DNA of 64,000 nucleotides from Rhodoferax potami (GCF_032193805.1 NZ_JAVBIK010000001.1:2563001-2627000), one strand, 5' to 3'. Numbered from the stretch's first letter, positions 9,605 to 18,319 are shown. Numbers and translations: made by a program. The notes: generated by a model not told the origin, from the sequence alone.

Positions 9605-10102
9605 TCACCAGTTTCGTTGAGGGGTAGCTGAACGGCGAACGGGTAATGGTGGGTCAGAGGGGCCTACTGTTAGTGCAAACTTGCAGGTTTGGCACCAGTA
9701 GTGGAACTGCTGAGTGCCCAGCTTTTTCGATTGCAGGACGGTGACTTTTCCAGCGTTGTTGCAGGATGGACAGGCAAAGTGTTCCACGCAGGTTTGCTCG
9801 TCATTTGAGTACCTGTAGAGATACTTCCCAGGCTCTACCTCGTGTAGTGTGTAGGAGTCGAGTGCAGCCTTGGCCACCTCGTTCTGTCGAACCTGCTCTC
9901 GCAACACCGCAACCTGGTGTAGCAATTCAAGACGTTCTGCCTGCGCGTCACCTAGCTTGGATTGAGTATCCAGTATTGCGCCCTGAATTTCTATCAAGCG
10001 ACCTTTCAGCTCATGGTCCACTGCTGCCGCAGTCGCCCCCTTAGCAAGGAGAAATAGAGCCTTAATGCTTTCCTGTGCAGCTGCGAGTGTTGTTATGTCC
10101 AT
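9605..10102 (-). CDS. Coiled-coil zinc-ribbon protein of unknown function
   Basis: A 165-residue protein I cannot assign. Residues about 1-90 are helical and coiled-coil-like (heptad-rich, many Ala/Leu/Glu/Gln). The C-terminal part has two CxxC knuckles, CPSCNN and CQTC, about 24 residues apart, typical of a zinc ribbon that could bind nucleic acid or protein. Codon use and GC look different from the neighbours. It stands alone, reading away from tRNA-Arg(CCT) in a low-GC pocket, so horizontal acquisition next to a tRNA gene is plausible but unproven. No integrase is visible. Confidence 0.7.
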   Translation of the reverse strand: MDITTLAAAQESIKALFLLAKGATAAAVDHELKGRLIEIQGAILDTQSKLGDAQAERLELLHQVAVLREQVRQNEVAKAALDSYTLHEVEPGKYLYRYSNDEQTCVEHFACPSCNNAGKVTVLQSKKLGTQQFHYWCQTCKFALTVGPSDPPLPVRRSATPQRNW

Positions 10103-10340
10103 CGCGTAAGTCTAATGGTGGGTTCAACTGCCCACAAGCCACTTGCTTTCGACTACGCCGCTTTGTTAAACCCCTATTTCAATTGGAAAGAGTTTTGAAC
10201 AAGTCTCTCTATTTAAACGCACATTTCGCATTTCATTAACGCCCCATTTCGGCCTTCTGGCTTTGGCGAAGGGTGTTGATGGCAGGGGGGTACAAAATCT
10301 CAAGCGAAAAGCTGAATAACTTGCAAAGACAAAAGAAAAA
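10103..10340. other. AT-rich intergenic region upstream of the zinc-ribbon gene
   Basis: No gene found. Markedly AT-richer than the surroundings, especially 10170-10330. It presumably contains the promoter of the leftward zinc-ribbon gene. No repeat of the tRNA 3' end, which would mark an attachment site, was found here. Confidence 0.5.
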
Positions 10341-10368
10341 GCCCGCAAGGCTTTGGGTGCTTGCGGGC
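10341..10368 (-). terminator. Rho-independent terminator of tRNA-Arg
   Basis: Stem GCCCGCAAG (10341-10349) pairs with CTTGCGGGC (10360-10368). On the minus strand it is followed by a T-rich stretch (complement of 10331-10340). It lies directly downstream of the tRNA. Confidence 0.8.
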
Positions 10369-10375
10369 TTTTGTT

Positions 10376-10450
10376 TGGTGCCCTCGACAGGAATCGAACC
10401 TGTATCTGCCCCTTAGGAGGGGGCCGTTCTATCCATTGAACTACGAAGAC
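10376..10450 (-). tRNA. tRNA-Arg, anticodon CCT (reads AGG)
   Basis: On the minus strand the acceptor GTCTTCG pairs with CGAGGGC using two G-U wobbles. The D arm is GTTC/GAAC. The anticodon stem GCCCC/GGGGC encloses loop CTCCTAA, giving anticodon CCT (complement at 10415-10417). The T arm ACAGG-TTCGATT-CCTGT is canonical. CCA is encoded (complement at 10376-10378). Confidence 0.95.
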
Positions 10451-10505
10451 CGGACGCGGGATTGTATCGGGCGGCGGGGCTCCAGCGGCGGAAGTGGCGT
10501 GGGCC

Positions 10506-11720
10506 TTACTTGGTCAGGTGCCGCATGGCCTCTTCCAGGCCTTTGAGGGTGAGGGGGTACATCTTGTTGTGCACCAGCTGCTGGATGACCGCGATGCTCT
10601 GGCGGTACTGCCAGACGCCTTGGGGCTCGGGGTTAATCCAGGCGAATTTGGGGAACGCGCTCATCAGCCGCTGCAGCCATTCGGCGCCGGGCTCTTCGTT
10701 GTTGTATTCCACGCTGCCGCCGGGCTGCAAAATCTCGTAGGGGCTCATGGTCGCGTCGCCCACAAAGATCAGCTTATAGTCCTTGTTGTACTTGCGGATG
10801 ATGTCCCAGGTGTCGAACTTCTCGGCAAAGCGTCGGCGGTTGTTCTTCCACATGAAGTCATAGACGCAGTTGTGGAAGTAATAAAACTCCAGGTGCTTGA
10901 ACTCGGTCTTGGCCGCACTGAACAGCTCTTCCACCCGCTGGATGTGGTCGTCCATGGTGCCGCCCACATCCATCAGTAGCAGCACCTTGACGTTGTTGTG
11001 CCGCTCGGGGCGCATTTTGATGTCCAGAAAGCCGGCATTCGCCGCCGTCTTGCTGATGGTCTCGTCCAGGTCCAGCTCGTCTTCATGGCCTTCGCGGGCG
11101 AACTTGCGCAGGCGGCGCAGCGCCGCCTTGATGTTGCGGGTGCCGAGTTCCTGGGTGTCGTCGTAGTCTTTGTAGGCGCGCTGGTCCCAGACCTTCACGG
11201 CGCTGCGGTTGCGGCTCTTGTCCTGCCCGATGCGGATGCCCTGCGGGTTCTGTCCGTAAGCGCCAAAAGGGGATGTGCCGCCCGTGCCAATCCACTTGCT
11301 GCCACCCTCGTGGCGTTCTTTTTGTTCTTCGAGGCGCTTCTTGAGCGTCTCCATCAGCTCATTCCAGCCCATGGCCTGCAGCTTGGCTTGCTCTTCAGGT
11401 GTCAAAAACTTCTCGAGATTTTTGCGCAGCCACTCGGCTGGAATGTCTTTGGTGAAATCGCTGACGTGCTCGATGCCCTTGAAGTAAGCCCCAAAGGCCC
11501 GGTCGAACTTGTCGTAGTGCTTCTCGTCCTTGACCAGTGTGGTGCGGGCCAGAAAGTAGAAGTCGTCAATGCTGTAGCCGCTGGCCTCGCCCTCATCATC
11601 CGCCGGTTGCGTGTTGGGTCCTACCACTCCTTTTTGCAGCGCCTCGAGCAGCGTAAGGTATTCCTTGACCGAGACGGGTAGCTTGGCGGAGCGCAGGGTG
11701 TAGAAGAAGTCCAGCAGCAT
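10506..11720 (-). CDS. VWA-domain protein of the CoxE/YehP type
   Basis: A 404-residue cytoplasmic protein. The C-terminal von Willebrand A-like domain begins at LLLMDVGGTMDD. The MIDAS motif is degenerate: DxGGT instead of DxSxS. The N-terminal half is helical and charged (VKEYLTLLEALQKG, KKRLEEQKERHEG). Such proteins pair with MoxR-family AAA ATPases as co-chaperones for metal or cofactor insertion or complex assembly. A MoxR gene starts the same leftward operon at 13418, so the two probably work together, though two unrelated small genes lie between them. The substrate is unknown. Confidence 0.88.
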   Translation of the reverse strand: MLLDFFYTLRSAKLPVSVKEYLTLLEALQKGVVGPNTQPADDEGEASGYSIDDFYFLARTTLVKDEKHYDKFDRAFGAYFKGIEHVSDFTKDIPAEWLRKNLEKFLTPEEQAKLQAMGWNELMETLKKRLEEQKERHEGGSKWIGTGGTSPFGAYGQNPQGIRIGQDKSRNRSAVKVWDQRAYKDYDDTQELGTRNIKAALRRLRKFAREGHEDELDLDETISKTAANAGFLDIKMRPERHNNVKVLLLMDVGGTMDDHIQRVEELFSAAKTEFKHLEFYYFHNCVYDFMWKNNRRRFAEKFDTWDIIRKYNKDYKLIFVGDATMSPYEILQPGGSVEYNNEEPGAEWLQRLMSAFPKFAWINPEPQGVWQYRQSIAVIQQLVHNKMYPLTLKGLEEAMRHLTK

Positions 11721-11730
11721 GGGGGTGCCC

Positions 11731-12327
11731 TCAGGTGCGCGGTTTGTCCAACAGGTACAAGAGCTGTGCCTTCACTTCAGGCCACTCGCCGCTGCGCAGG
11801 CTGTACATCACGGTGTCGCGGATGGTGCCGTCGCGGCGCAGGGCGTGGCCACGGATCACGCCGTCTCGTCTGGCGCCCAAGCGCTCAATAGCGGCTTGGG
11901 ACGCGAAATTGAAGTTGTCGGTGCGCCAGCCCACCACATGGCAGCCCAGCGTCTCGAAAGCGTGGGTCAGCAACAGCAGCTTGGCGGTGGTGTTGACGTG
12001 GCTGCGCTGGCTGCTTTTGGCGTACCAGGTCCAGCCGATTTCCACGCGCTTCACTGCCGGCACGATATCGTGGTAGCTGCTGCAGCCCAGCACCTTGCCG
12101 GTGGCCGTTTCTGTGACGGCGAAGGCAAAGCGGTTGCCAGCCTCGCGCATGGCGAGCGCGTCTTCGATGTATTTGCGGGTGTTTTCCGGCTCGGGGACCG
12201 AGGTCACGCGGATATTCCAGAGCTCGCCGTCGGCCGCGGCAAGGCGCAAGCCCGCTTCATGCTCTAGCGCCAGTGGCAGCAAAGTGATGCCGCGGGCACT
12301 CAGGGTGACGGGTTCGACGAATGCCAT
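11731..12327 (-). CDS. GNAT-family N-acetyltransferase (RimJ/RimL-like)
   Basis: A 198-residue product beginning MAFVEPVTLSARGITLLPL. It has the GNAT fold order typical of RimJ/RimL enzymes: FAVTETATGKVLGCSSYHDI, then EIGWTWYAKSSQRSHVNTTAK (acetyl-CoA loop region), then CHVVGWRTDNFNFASQAAIERLGA and VMYSLRSGEWPEVK. Substrate unknown. The ATG at 12325-12327 was chosen because sequence upstream of it in the same frame overlaps the next gene and is not family-like. It is 10 bp from the VWA gene and in the same operon. Confidence 0.85.
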   Translation of the reverse strand: MAFVEPVTLSARGITLLPLALEHEAGLRLAAADGELWNIRVTSVPEPENTRKYIEDALAMREAGNRFAFAVTETATGKVLGCSSYHDIVPAVKRVEIGWTWYAKSSQRSHVNTTAKLLLLTHAFETLGCHVVGWRTDNFNFASQAAIERLGARRDGVIRGHALRRDGTIRDTVMYSLRSGEWPEVKAQLLYLLDKPRT

Positions 12328-12331
12328 GGGC

Positions 12332-12553
12332 TTAGTCTGCCTTGTCCTGGTTGCGATTGCGCCAGCGGCGCGCAGCCTGAAGGCCCAGTCCCCCGCCCAC
12401 ACCCACCAGCACAATGCCGCCGATGCTGGCGGCTCCGTAGCCCTGTGCGAATACATCAAGTCCTAACAAGCGGCCCAACCAGAAGCCTAGCAGTGCACCA
12501 CCCACAAAGCCTATGGCGTCGGATAGGCCTTCAATCAACGGATTATTTTTCAT
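12332..12553 (-). CDS. Small glycine-rich membrane protein, unknown function
   Basis: 73 residues with two hydrophobic, Gly-rich segments (FVGGALLGFWLGRLLGL and ASIGGIVLVGVGGGLGLQAA) and a basic C-terminus (RRWRNRNQDKAD). The GxxxG pattern suggests helix packing in the inner membrane. It is 4 bp from the acetyltransferase gene and 10 bp from the MoxR gene, so it is probably co-expressed with them. No family recognised. Confidence 0.75.
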   Translation of the reverse strand: MKNNPLIEGLSDAIGFVGGALLGFWLGRLLGLDVFAQGYGAASIGGIVLVGVGGGLGLQAARRWRNRNQDKAD

Positions 12554-12563
12554 CGGGTCTAGC

Positions 12564-13418
12564 TCAGCGGTTGTGGCGTTGCATGAACATCAGCTTTTCA
12601 AACAACGTGACGTCTTGTTCGTTTTTCAGCAGTGCACCCACCAGCGGGGGCACGGCCATTTTGTCGTCCTTGCTTTGCAGGGCTTCGGCCGGAATGTCTT
12701 CGGCCAGCAGCAGCTTGAGCCAGTCCAGCAGTTCGCTGGTGGATGGCTTCTTCTTGAGGCCCGGCAGGTTGCGCACCTCGAAGAAGGTTTTCATGGCGGC
12801 GCTGACCAGCTCTTTTTTCAGGCCGGGGAAGTGCACATCCACAATACTCTGCATGGTGGCCGCATCTGGGAACTTGATGTAGTGAAAGAAGCAGCGGCGC
12901 AAAAAGGCGTCGGGTAGCTCTTTCTCGTTGTTAGAGGTGATGAACACCAGCGGCCGGTGCTTGGCCTTGATGAGCTGGCGTGTTTCGTAGCAGTAAAACT
13001 CCATGCGGTCGATCTCGCGCAACAGGTCGTTGGGGAATTCGATGTCGGCCTTGTCGATTTCGTCAATCAGCAGCGCCACGGGCTGGTCGGCGGTGAAGGC
13101 CTGCCACAGCACGCCCTTGATGATGTAGTTGTTGATGTCTTTGACGCGCTCACCGCCATCCACATCCGAGAGCTGCGAGTCGCGCAGGCGGCTCACGGCA
13201 TCGTACTCGTACAGGCCCTGCTGGGCCTTGGTGGTGGACTTGATGTGCCACTGCAGCAAGGGCATGCCCAGGGCGTCAGACACCTCTTCGGCCAGCATGG
13301 TTTTGCCGGTGCCTGGCTCGCCCTTGACGAGCAAAGGGCGCTGCAGGGTGATGGCGGCGTTGACCGACAGCATCAGGTCCTGGGTGGCAACGTAGTTGGA
13401 GGTACCGGTGAATTTCAT
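12564..13418 (-). CDS. MoxR-family AAA ATPase
   Basis: A 284-residue AAA ATPase. Walker A is GEPGTGKTML near residue 37, Walker B is VALLIDEIDKAD, sensor 1 is FITSNNEKELPDAFLRRC. MoxR ATPases act as chaperones for metalloenzymes or complexes, together with a VWA protein. It is the promoter-proximal gene of the leftward operon ending with the VWA gene at 10506. It lies 120 bp from the divergent cytochrome c4 start. Confidence 0.93.
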   Translation of the reverse strand: MKFTGTSNYVATQDLMLSVNAAITLQRPLLVKGEPGTGKTMLAEEVSDALGMPLLQWHIKSTTKAQQGLYEYDAVSRLRDSQLSDVDGGERVKDINNYIIKGVLWQAFTADQPVALLIDEIDKADIEFPNDLLREIDRMEFYCYETRQLIKAKHRPLVFITSNNEKELPDAFLRRCFFHYIKFPDAATMQSIVDVHFPGLKKELVSAAMKTFFEVRNLPGLKKKPSTSELLDWLKLLLAEDIPAEALQSKDDKMAVPPLVGALLKNEQDVTLFEKLMFMQRHNR

Positions 13419-13485
13419 AGCAAAAGCGTCTGTGTTGCTGCTTGATAGCGATCAAACATAGGGGTTCTACGGAGGGCCTTCTCGA

Positions 13486-13491
13486 TATAAT
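13486..13491 (+). promoter_or_regulatory. Candidate -10 element of the cytochrome c4 gene
   Basis: Perfect TATAAT 48 bp before the ATG at 13539. No good -35 hexamer is seen at the standard spacing. Confidence 0.45.
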
Positions 13492-13538
13492 GGTTTCACA
13501 AAACCACCACGTCATCACTCTGTGATTGTCATCGCAAA

Positions 13539-14204
13539 ATGAACAAACTTCTCTTGTCGCTGTCCGCCGCGCTTGTCGCTTCTGTGACCGTTTTCGCTGC
13601 TCATGCTGAGGGTGTGCAGGGTGATGTGAAGGCGGGAGCCAAAAAGAACGCCATGTGTATTGGCTGCCATGGCATCGTGGGTTACCAGTCCAGCTTCCCT
13701 GAAATCCACAAGGTCCCCAAGATTTCCGGGCAAACTGGCCAGTACATTGCGGCCTCGTTGAATGCCTATAAGAAAGGCGAGCGCAAGCACCCCTCCATGA
13801 AAGGTATCGCTGCCTCCTTGACCGACCAAGACATTGCTGACTTGGCGGCTTATTACGAAGCCAGCGGTGTGGTGGCCGGTACCCCTGCATTGGGCAAAGC
13901 GCCGGCAGCCTCTGAAAAGGTCAACGCACTGCTGACCAAAGGCAACTGCGCTTCCTGCCACGGCGAGTCTTTGAGCAAGCCTATCGACCCGACTTACCCC
14001 AAAATTGCCGGCCAGCACAGCGACTACCTGTTTGTTGCGCTCAAGGCTTACAAAGTCGAAGGTAACGCCAACATCGGTCGTGGCAACGCCATCATGGGTG
14101 GTATCGCCAAGCAGTTCAGCAACGCTGAACTCAAAGAGCTGGCGAATTACGTGGGCTCCTTGCCCTCCGATTTGCAAGTGGTGCCGCAAAACCGATTCAA
14201 GTAA
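13539..14204 (+). CDS. Dihaem cytochrome c4
   Basis: A 221-residue periplasmic electron carrier. A Sec signal peptide (about residues 1-24, cleavage after AHA) precedes two cytochrome c domains, haem motifs CIGCH (C40, C43, H44) and CASCH. Met ligand candidates are in KHPSMKGIA and NAIMGGIA. Cytochrome c4 typically carries electrons from the bc1 complex to terminal oxidases. It is monocistronic, with its own terminator at 14228. Confidence 0.95.
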   Translation: MNKLLLSLSAALVASVTVFAAHAEGVQGDVKAGAKKNAMCIGCHGIVGYQSSFPEIHKVPKISGQTGQYIAASLNAYKKGERKHPSMKGIAASLTDQDIADLAAYYEASGVVAGTPALGKAPAASEKVNALLTKGNCASCHGESLSKPIDPTYPKIAGQHSDYLFVALKAYKVEGNANIGRGNAIMGGIAKQFSNAELKELANYVGSLPSDLQVVPQNRFK

Positions 14205-14227
14205 TCGTCACTACCTCCCTCACCTCA

Positions 14228-14252
14228 AAGCCGCTGTTTCAGCGGCTTTTTG
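14228..14252 (+). terminator. Rho-independent terminator after cytochrome c4
   Basis: Stem AAGCCGCT / AGCGGCTT with a 5-nt loop, followed by TTTGTTT. Confidence 0.85.
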
Positions 14253-14264
14253 TTTGGGGGCGCG

Positions 14265-14792
14265 TTAAACCCGTACCGGGTGGATCGGGATGACAGGCTT
14301 GCCTTGCCCGCCCGCGACGTAGTAGCTGGGGCATTGGTATCGGGCAATGTCATGGCCGTGGAGCGGAAACGAGCCGCAGTTGGACCAACGGCGCAGCGGG
14401 GAGTGGTAAATGCCGCACTGGAATTTTTCTGCGCCTGCAGGCTCCAGAAACATGCACTGGTGGTTCATGCAGCAGTTGCCGCACTGCACGCATTCACCTT
14501 CAATGTGCTCCGGCACTTGTTTCACCTGGCCGGCCACGTCCCGGAAGTAATGTAGTGCAGGGCCTTGCCGCAGCGCCTGAATATGGGTCAGCGTTTTGCG
14601 CATGGTGGTCCGGTAGCGGAGCAGGTATCGCCGCCGCCAAAACACCAGGCTGGCCACGGCCGGAGCCACCGGAACGCTGAGATACGCGCAGCCAATCAAC
14701 GCATGGGTGGCCCAGTGGGCAAGTCGGTGTCGCACGGCAGGCTCCGGTAGCAAGTTTCGCAGCATGCTAGGGACGGATTGCGGCAAATCCAT
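14265..14792 (-). CDS. Cysteine-cluster (YkgJ/zinc- or iron-chelating type) protein
   Basis: 175 residues. After a basic/hydrophobic N-terminal part (LIGCAYLSVPVAPAVASLVFW) it has a cysteine cluster: CVQCGNCCMNHQCMF, then QCGIYHSPLRRWSNCGSFP and YQCPSYYV. This pattern matches the CxxCGxCC family thought to bind Zn or Fe-S. Function unknown. It is convergent with cytochrome c4, and its start region faces lplT. Confidence 0.75.
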   Translation of the reverse strand: MDLPQSVPSMLRNLLPEPAVRHRLAHWATHALIGCAYLSVPVAPAVASLVFWRRRYLLRYRTTMRKTLTHIQALRQGPALHYFRDVAGQVKQVPEHIEGECVQCGNCCMNHQCMFLEPAGAEKFQCGIYHSPLRRWSNCGSFPLHGHDIARYQCPSYYVAGGQGKPVIPIHPVRV

Positions 14793-14846
14793 GACACGGC
14801 TGCGTCACGAGGGCGTGTCACGCAGGCTTCATAACCCACGGGCAGC

Positions 14847-16106
14847 ATGCGCAGCTTTACTTTCCGCAACGCTATGCCGAACTCCAGTCGCCCCATGCCC
14901 CGAGCGTTCTACTTGTTGTTGGGTGTTCAATTTCTCTCCACGCTTGCGGACAACGCGTTCTTGATTGTGGCGATCGCCCGGGTGATGGAGTTGGCAGAGG
15001 CGGATTGGCGGATACCGATGCTCAAAATCGGCTTCACCGTGTTCTATGTGGTGTTGGCGCCGTTTGTGGGGCCCGCGTCAGATGCATTCCGCAAGGGGCG
15101 GGTGATGGTGTTATCCAACGCATTCAAGGTGATTGCCATGTTGCTATTGCTGCAGGGGGTGGACCCTCTGCTGGCCATTGCAGTTGCAGGGTGGGGCGCC
15201 GCGCTCTACGCGCCGGCGAAATACGGGTTGATGACCGAGTTGCTGCCGCCTGCAGCATTGGTGCGGGCGAATGGATTTTTTGAAGGGGCCACGGTGTGTG
15301 CCGTTATCTTGGGCACGGTTCTGGGGGGGCTCTTGATCAGCCCTTTATTGCTGACCTGGCAGCCCGCTGAGGGCAGTGCTTATGCGGGTGGCATGTGGGT
15401 CTTGCTGCTGTTGAACAGTATTGCGATGGTGGTGTGCCTCTGGATCCCCGATAGCGGTGCCCGCTACGACGCCCATTCGATTCACCCGCGTACGTTGGTG
15501 TTGCGGTTTTGGCGCGAAAACCTGGTGCTCTGGCGCGACAAGGTCGGGGGCATGTCCATGGCGGTTACCACCTTGTTGTGGGGGGTAGGCGCGACGCTGC
15601 AACTCGTGGTGTTGCGTTGGGCGCACGAGGCGTTTGGCCTGCCGTTGGATCAAGCGGCCTACCTGCAGGGGGTAACCGCTCTGGGTGTCGTGGTCGGGGC
15701 CATGGCTGCGAGCCGATTTGTGGTGCTGGAGCGTGCTGTCCATCTGCTACCACTAGGGCTGTTACTGGGTGTCGTGATACCGATGATGTTGTGGGTGCAG
15801 TCGATTTATGCCGCCGCGGTGCTGATGATTGTGGTGGGTGCCATGGCGGGTTTTTTTGTGGTCCCCATGAATGCGCTGCTGCAGCATCGGGGTTACACCT
15901 TGCTCACAGCGGGGCGCTCGATTGCGGTGCAGGGTTTTAATGAAAACGCAGGCATGTTGGTCATGCTGATGGTCTACGCCGGTGTCACGGCGCTCAACCT
16001 GCCTTTGCACACCTTGATATGGGGCTTTGGCGTCATGGTGGTTGTGGGGATGGCGCTGGTGTGTGGGCTCTACCGCGGGCAATGGTGGCCACTGCGGGTG
16101 GCGTGA
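14847..16106 (+). CDS. lplT: Lysophospholipid transporter LplT (MFS)
   Basis: A 419-residue, about 12-helix transporter that flips lysophospholipids into the inner membrane for re-acylation. Family signatures are FLSTLADNAFLIVAIA, FVGPASDAFRKGRVM, ALYAPAKYGLMTELLP and RANGFFEGATV. The start is uncertain: ATG at 14847 or ATG at 14874, with no clear ribosome-binding site for either. No acyltransferase Aas partner lies next to it; PlsC encoded at 8495 is the nearest acyltransferase. Confidence 0.9.
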   Translation: MRSFTFRNAMPNSSRPMPRAFYLLLGVQFLSTLADNAFLIVAIARVMELAEADWRIPMLKIGFTVFYVVLAPFVGPASDAFRKGRVMVLSNAFKVIAMLLLLQGVDPLLAIAVAGWGAALYAPAKYGLMTELLPPAALVRANGFFEGATVCAVILGTVLGGLLISPLLLTWQPAEGSAYAGGMWVLLLLNSIAMVVCLWIPDSGARYDAHSIHPRTLVLRFWRENLVLWRDKVGGMSMAVTTLLWGVGATLQLVVLRWAHEAFGLPLDQAAYLQGVTALGVVVGAMAASRFVVLERAVHLLPLGLLLGVVIPMMLWVQSIYAAAVLMIVVGAMAGFFVVPMNALLQHRGYTLLTAGRSIAVQGFNENAGMLVMLMVYAGVTALNLPLHTLIWGFGVMVVVGMALVCGLYRGQWWPLRVA

Positions 16107-16169
16107 GCGACGCCAAACTGTCAAAAAAGCATCATCAAGTTGTTATGTGGGGTACCTAGTCTCGGGTGT

Positions 16170-17453
16170 GTGAAAACCTCCGACGACCTCCTCATCGAGT
16201 CCTTCGCTCCGCAGCTCTCCAGTTTGCGGATTGCCGTCGTGACAGAAACCTTCCCCCCTGAAGTCAATGGCGTGGCCATGACGCTGGGGTGGCTCGTCAA
16301 CGGCATGCTGCAAAAGGGCCATTCGGTGCAAGTGGTGCGACCGCGCCAATCGCGCGAGCAGACCACCTTGCAGCACGAGGGCCTGGACGAAGTGCTATCC
16401 AAAGGCGTGCCATTGCCCGCCTACGGTGAGCTGCGATTCGGCATGCCCTCCAAAAGCCGCCTGATCAAACTCTGGGGGGAGCGCCGGCCCGACATCGTGC
16501 ATGTGGTCACCGAGGGCCCGCTGGGCTGGTCCGCGGTAGCGGCAGCGCGCAAGTTGCAGCTCCCCATCACCAGCTCGTTTCACACCAATTTTCAGAGCTA
16601 TTCGCAGCACTATGGCATTGGCCTTTTGAAGACGCCTATCGAGTCTTACCTGCGCAAACTGCACAACCGCACCCAAGCCACCATGGTGCCCACCCGCAGC
16701 CTCGTGCAGGACCTCACCGCACGCGGCTACGAGAACGTGACCTTGCTCTCGCGTGGTGTGGCGCTGGAGCAGTTCGGCCCGCAACACCGCTCGGATGCGC
16801 TGCGCCGCCAATGGGGCGTGCAGGGCGATGAGCCGGTCATCCTGCTGGTGGGGCGCTTGGCCAAAGAGAAAAACGTGGGGCTGGTGCTGGCCGCGTTCCG
16901 CGCCATCAAGGCCCGTGTGCCGGATGTGAAGCTGGTGTTTGTGGGCGATGGCCCCCTGCGCAAGGCGCTGACCGAGGCGTGCCCGGAAGCCACCTTTGCC
17001 GGTGTGCAAAAAGGCGGCGACCTCGCGGCGCACTATGCCTCGGCCGACCTGTTTTTGTTCCCCAGCATGACGGAGACCTACGGCAACGTGGTGCCCGAAG
17101 CATTGGCCAGCGGGCTGGCGGTGGTGTCGTACGACTGTGCCGCAGCGTTGGAGCTGATTGAAAGCGGTAACAACGGGGTGTTGGTGCCTACAGGCGACGA
17201 CGTGTCTTTCGTCAATGCCGCAGTGCAACTGGCGGTGGATCCTGAACGCATCGCACGTTTCCGCGCGGCGGCTGCCAAAGCCGTGGCCGACCGCAGCTGG
17301 GATGCGGTGGCCGATACGTTTTTGCACACTTTGCGCTCGGTGCTGGAGCGCCATGGACGGCCGTTTGCTTCCGTCCCCGCGAGCAGGGCGAACGCCTCAG
17401 GCCTGCCAGCGAAGGAGCGGCTGGCCCATTCGCACGCGCGACCCCTGCTCTAA
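16170..17453 (+). CDS. GT4-family glycosyltransferase (PimB/MgtA-like)
   Basis: A GT-B fold glycosyltransferase of about 427 residues. The N-terminal domain opens RIAVVTETFPPEVNGVAMTL. The C-terminal domain has LLVGRLAKEKNVGLVLAAF and the E-x7-E region FPSMTETYGNVVPEALASG. It resembles lipid mannosyl/glucosyltransferases that glycosylate diacylglycerol or phosphatidylinositol, but the acceptor is unproven. No ATG precedes the conserved domain; GTG at 16170 is the best start and TTG at 16140 is an alternative. Its 3' end overlaps the convergent psd by 57 bp. Confidence 0.88.
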   Translation: MKTSDDLLIESFAPQLSSLRIAVVTETFPPEVNGVAMTLGWLVNGMLQKGHSVQVVRPRQSREQTTLQHEGLDEVLSKGVPLPAYGELRFGMPSKSRLIKLWGERRPDIVHVVTEGPLGWSAVAAARKLQLPITSSFHTNFQSYSQHYGIGLLKTPIESYLRKLHNRTQATMVPTRSLVQDLTARGYENVTLLSRGVALEQFGPQHRSDALRRQWGVQGDEPVILLVGRLAKEKNVGLVLAAFRAIKARVPDVKLVFVGDGPLRKALTEACPEATFAGVQKGGDLAAHYASADLFLFPSMTETYGNVVPEALASGLAVVSYDCAAALELIESGNNGVLVPTGDDVSFVNAAVQLAVDPERIARFRAAAAKAVADRSWDAVADTFLHTLRSVLERHGRPFASVPASRANASGLPAKERLAHSHARPLL

Positions 17454-18278
17454 GCCTGCGTCGAGCGCAAAGCCTTTGGGCGCCAGCACGATCACGGTGG
17501 AGCCATGCTGAAACCAGCCCATTTCCTGCCCGCGCTCGAAGCTCGCGTTACAGGCAATCTTTTTGGGGCCGGTGTATTTCAGGTGAAACAACACATCCAG
17601 AAAGTGCAGCCGGATGCTGGCTACCAGCACTGCAGCCACCGGAACCAACGCCACCCGTTGTCCCTGCAATGGGCCGGGTCCATTCAGCCGGGTGCCGATG
17701 AAGGCGCGCTCGTTTTTGCAGAACAGTTTTTCCACCCGCTTGAGGGCAATCGGGTTCACGTTCCAGGTGTCGCCCGAGAAGTAGCGCACTTCGTCCACGG
17801 TGCAGTCGTGGGGCGCGTGGAAGCGGTGGTACATGCTGGATGTCAGTCGCAAGGTCACAAAGCTACCGTCACGCCATTCGCTGACGTCGGCGTCCGGGCC
17901 CAGCAGGTCTTCCAGGGTGTACGGAAAGCCTTTGGCCTGGAACACGCGGGTGCCTTCGATGGGGCCGCTCGCGCCAATGATGGCGTCGACCGGGCTGGTC
18001 ATGGCATCCACATCTTGCGATACGGGACGGGCGCCGTCTTTGAGTTCGCGGGTGAAGCAGTCATGCATGCTGGAAAAGCGCTGCTTTTTGGCTTCGCTCA
18101 AGTCCAGGTCGCTAAAGAACTTCCAGATGCCGATAGAGGCATCACGCACCAGCGGCTGCTCGATCTTGCTGAACCACCCCAGAAAGCGGGTGAGCGCCTG
18201 GCGCGGAATGCGGTTGGTCAGTAGGAAGTTCATGTCTTCCTGGCTGAGGATTTTTTGAATCTGTGCACGTAGTTGCAT
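17397..18278 (-). CDS. psd: Phosphatidylserine decarboxylase
   Basis: Pyruvoyl enzyme making phosphatidylethanolamine at the inner membrane. The 293-residue proenzyme keeps the triad candidates Asp98 (SPVDAI) and His154 (HRFHAPHD) and the self-cleavage motif, here HGST with Ser260 instead of the usual LGST. The N-terminus MQLRAQIQKILSQEDMNFLL and DCFTRELKDGARPV match the membrane-bound type I class. The ATG at 18276-18278 was preferred over further upstream starts because the family begins there. Start codons of psd and the divergent PLP enzyme are about 40 bp apart, so their promoters must overlap the opposite 5' ends. Confidence 0.95.
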   Translation of the reverse strand: MQLRAQIQKILSQEDMNFLLTNRIPRQALTRFLGWFSKIEQPLVRDASIGIWKFFSDLDLSEAKKQRFSSMHDCFTRELKDGARPVSQDVDAMTSPVDAIIGASGPIEGTRVFQAKGFPYTLEDLLGPDADVSEWRDGSFVTLRLTSSMYHRFHAPHDCTVDEVRYFSGDTWNVNPIALKRVEKLFCKNERAFIGTRLNGPGPLQGQRVALVPVAAVLVASIRLHFLDVLFHLKYTGPKKIACNASFERGQEMGWFQHGSTVIVLAPKGFALDAGLEQGSRVRMGQPLLRWQA

Positions 18279-18319
18279 GGTGATTGTTGATAGTGAAGTT
18301 GGATTGAAAGGTGAATGTC

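Noticed and set aside
13425..13455. Repeat-like GCTGCTTGATAGC near the MoxR start
   Set aside because: The order of the blocks differs from the repeat and the match is short.
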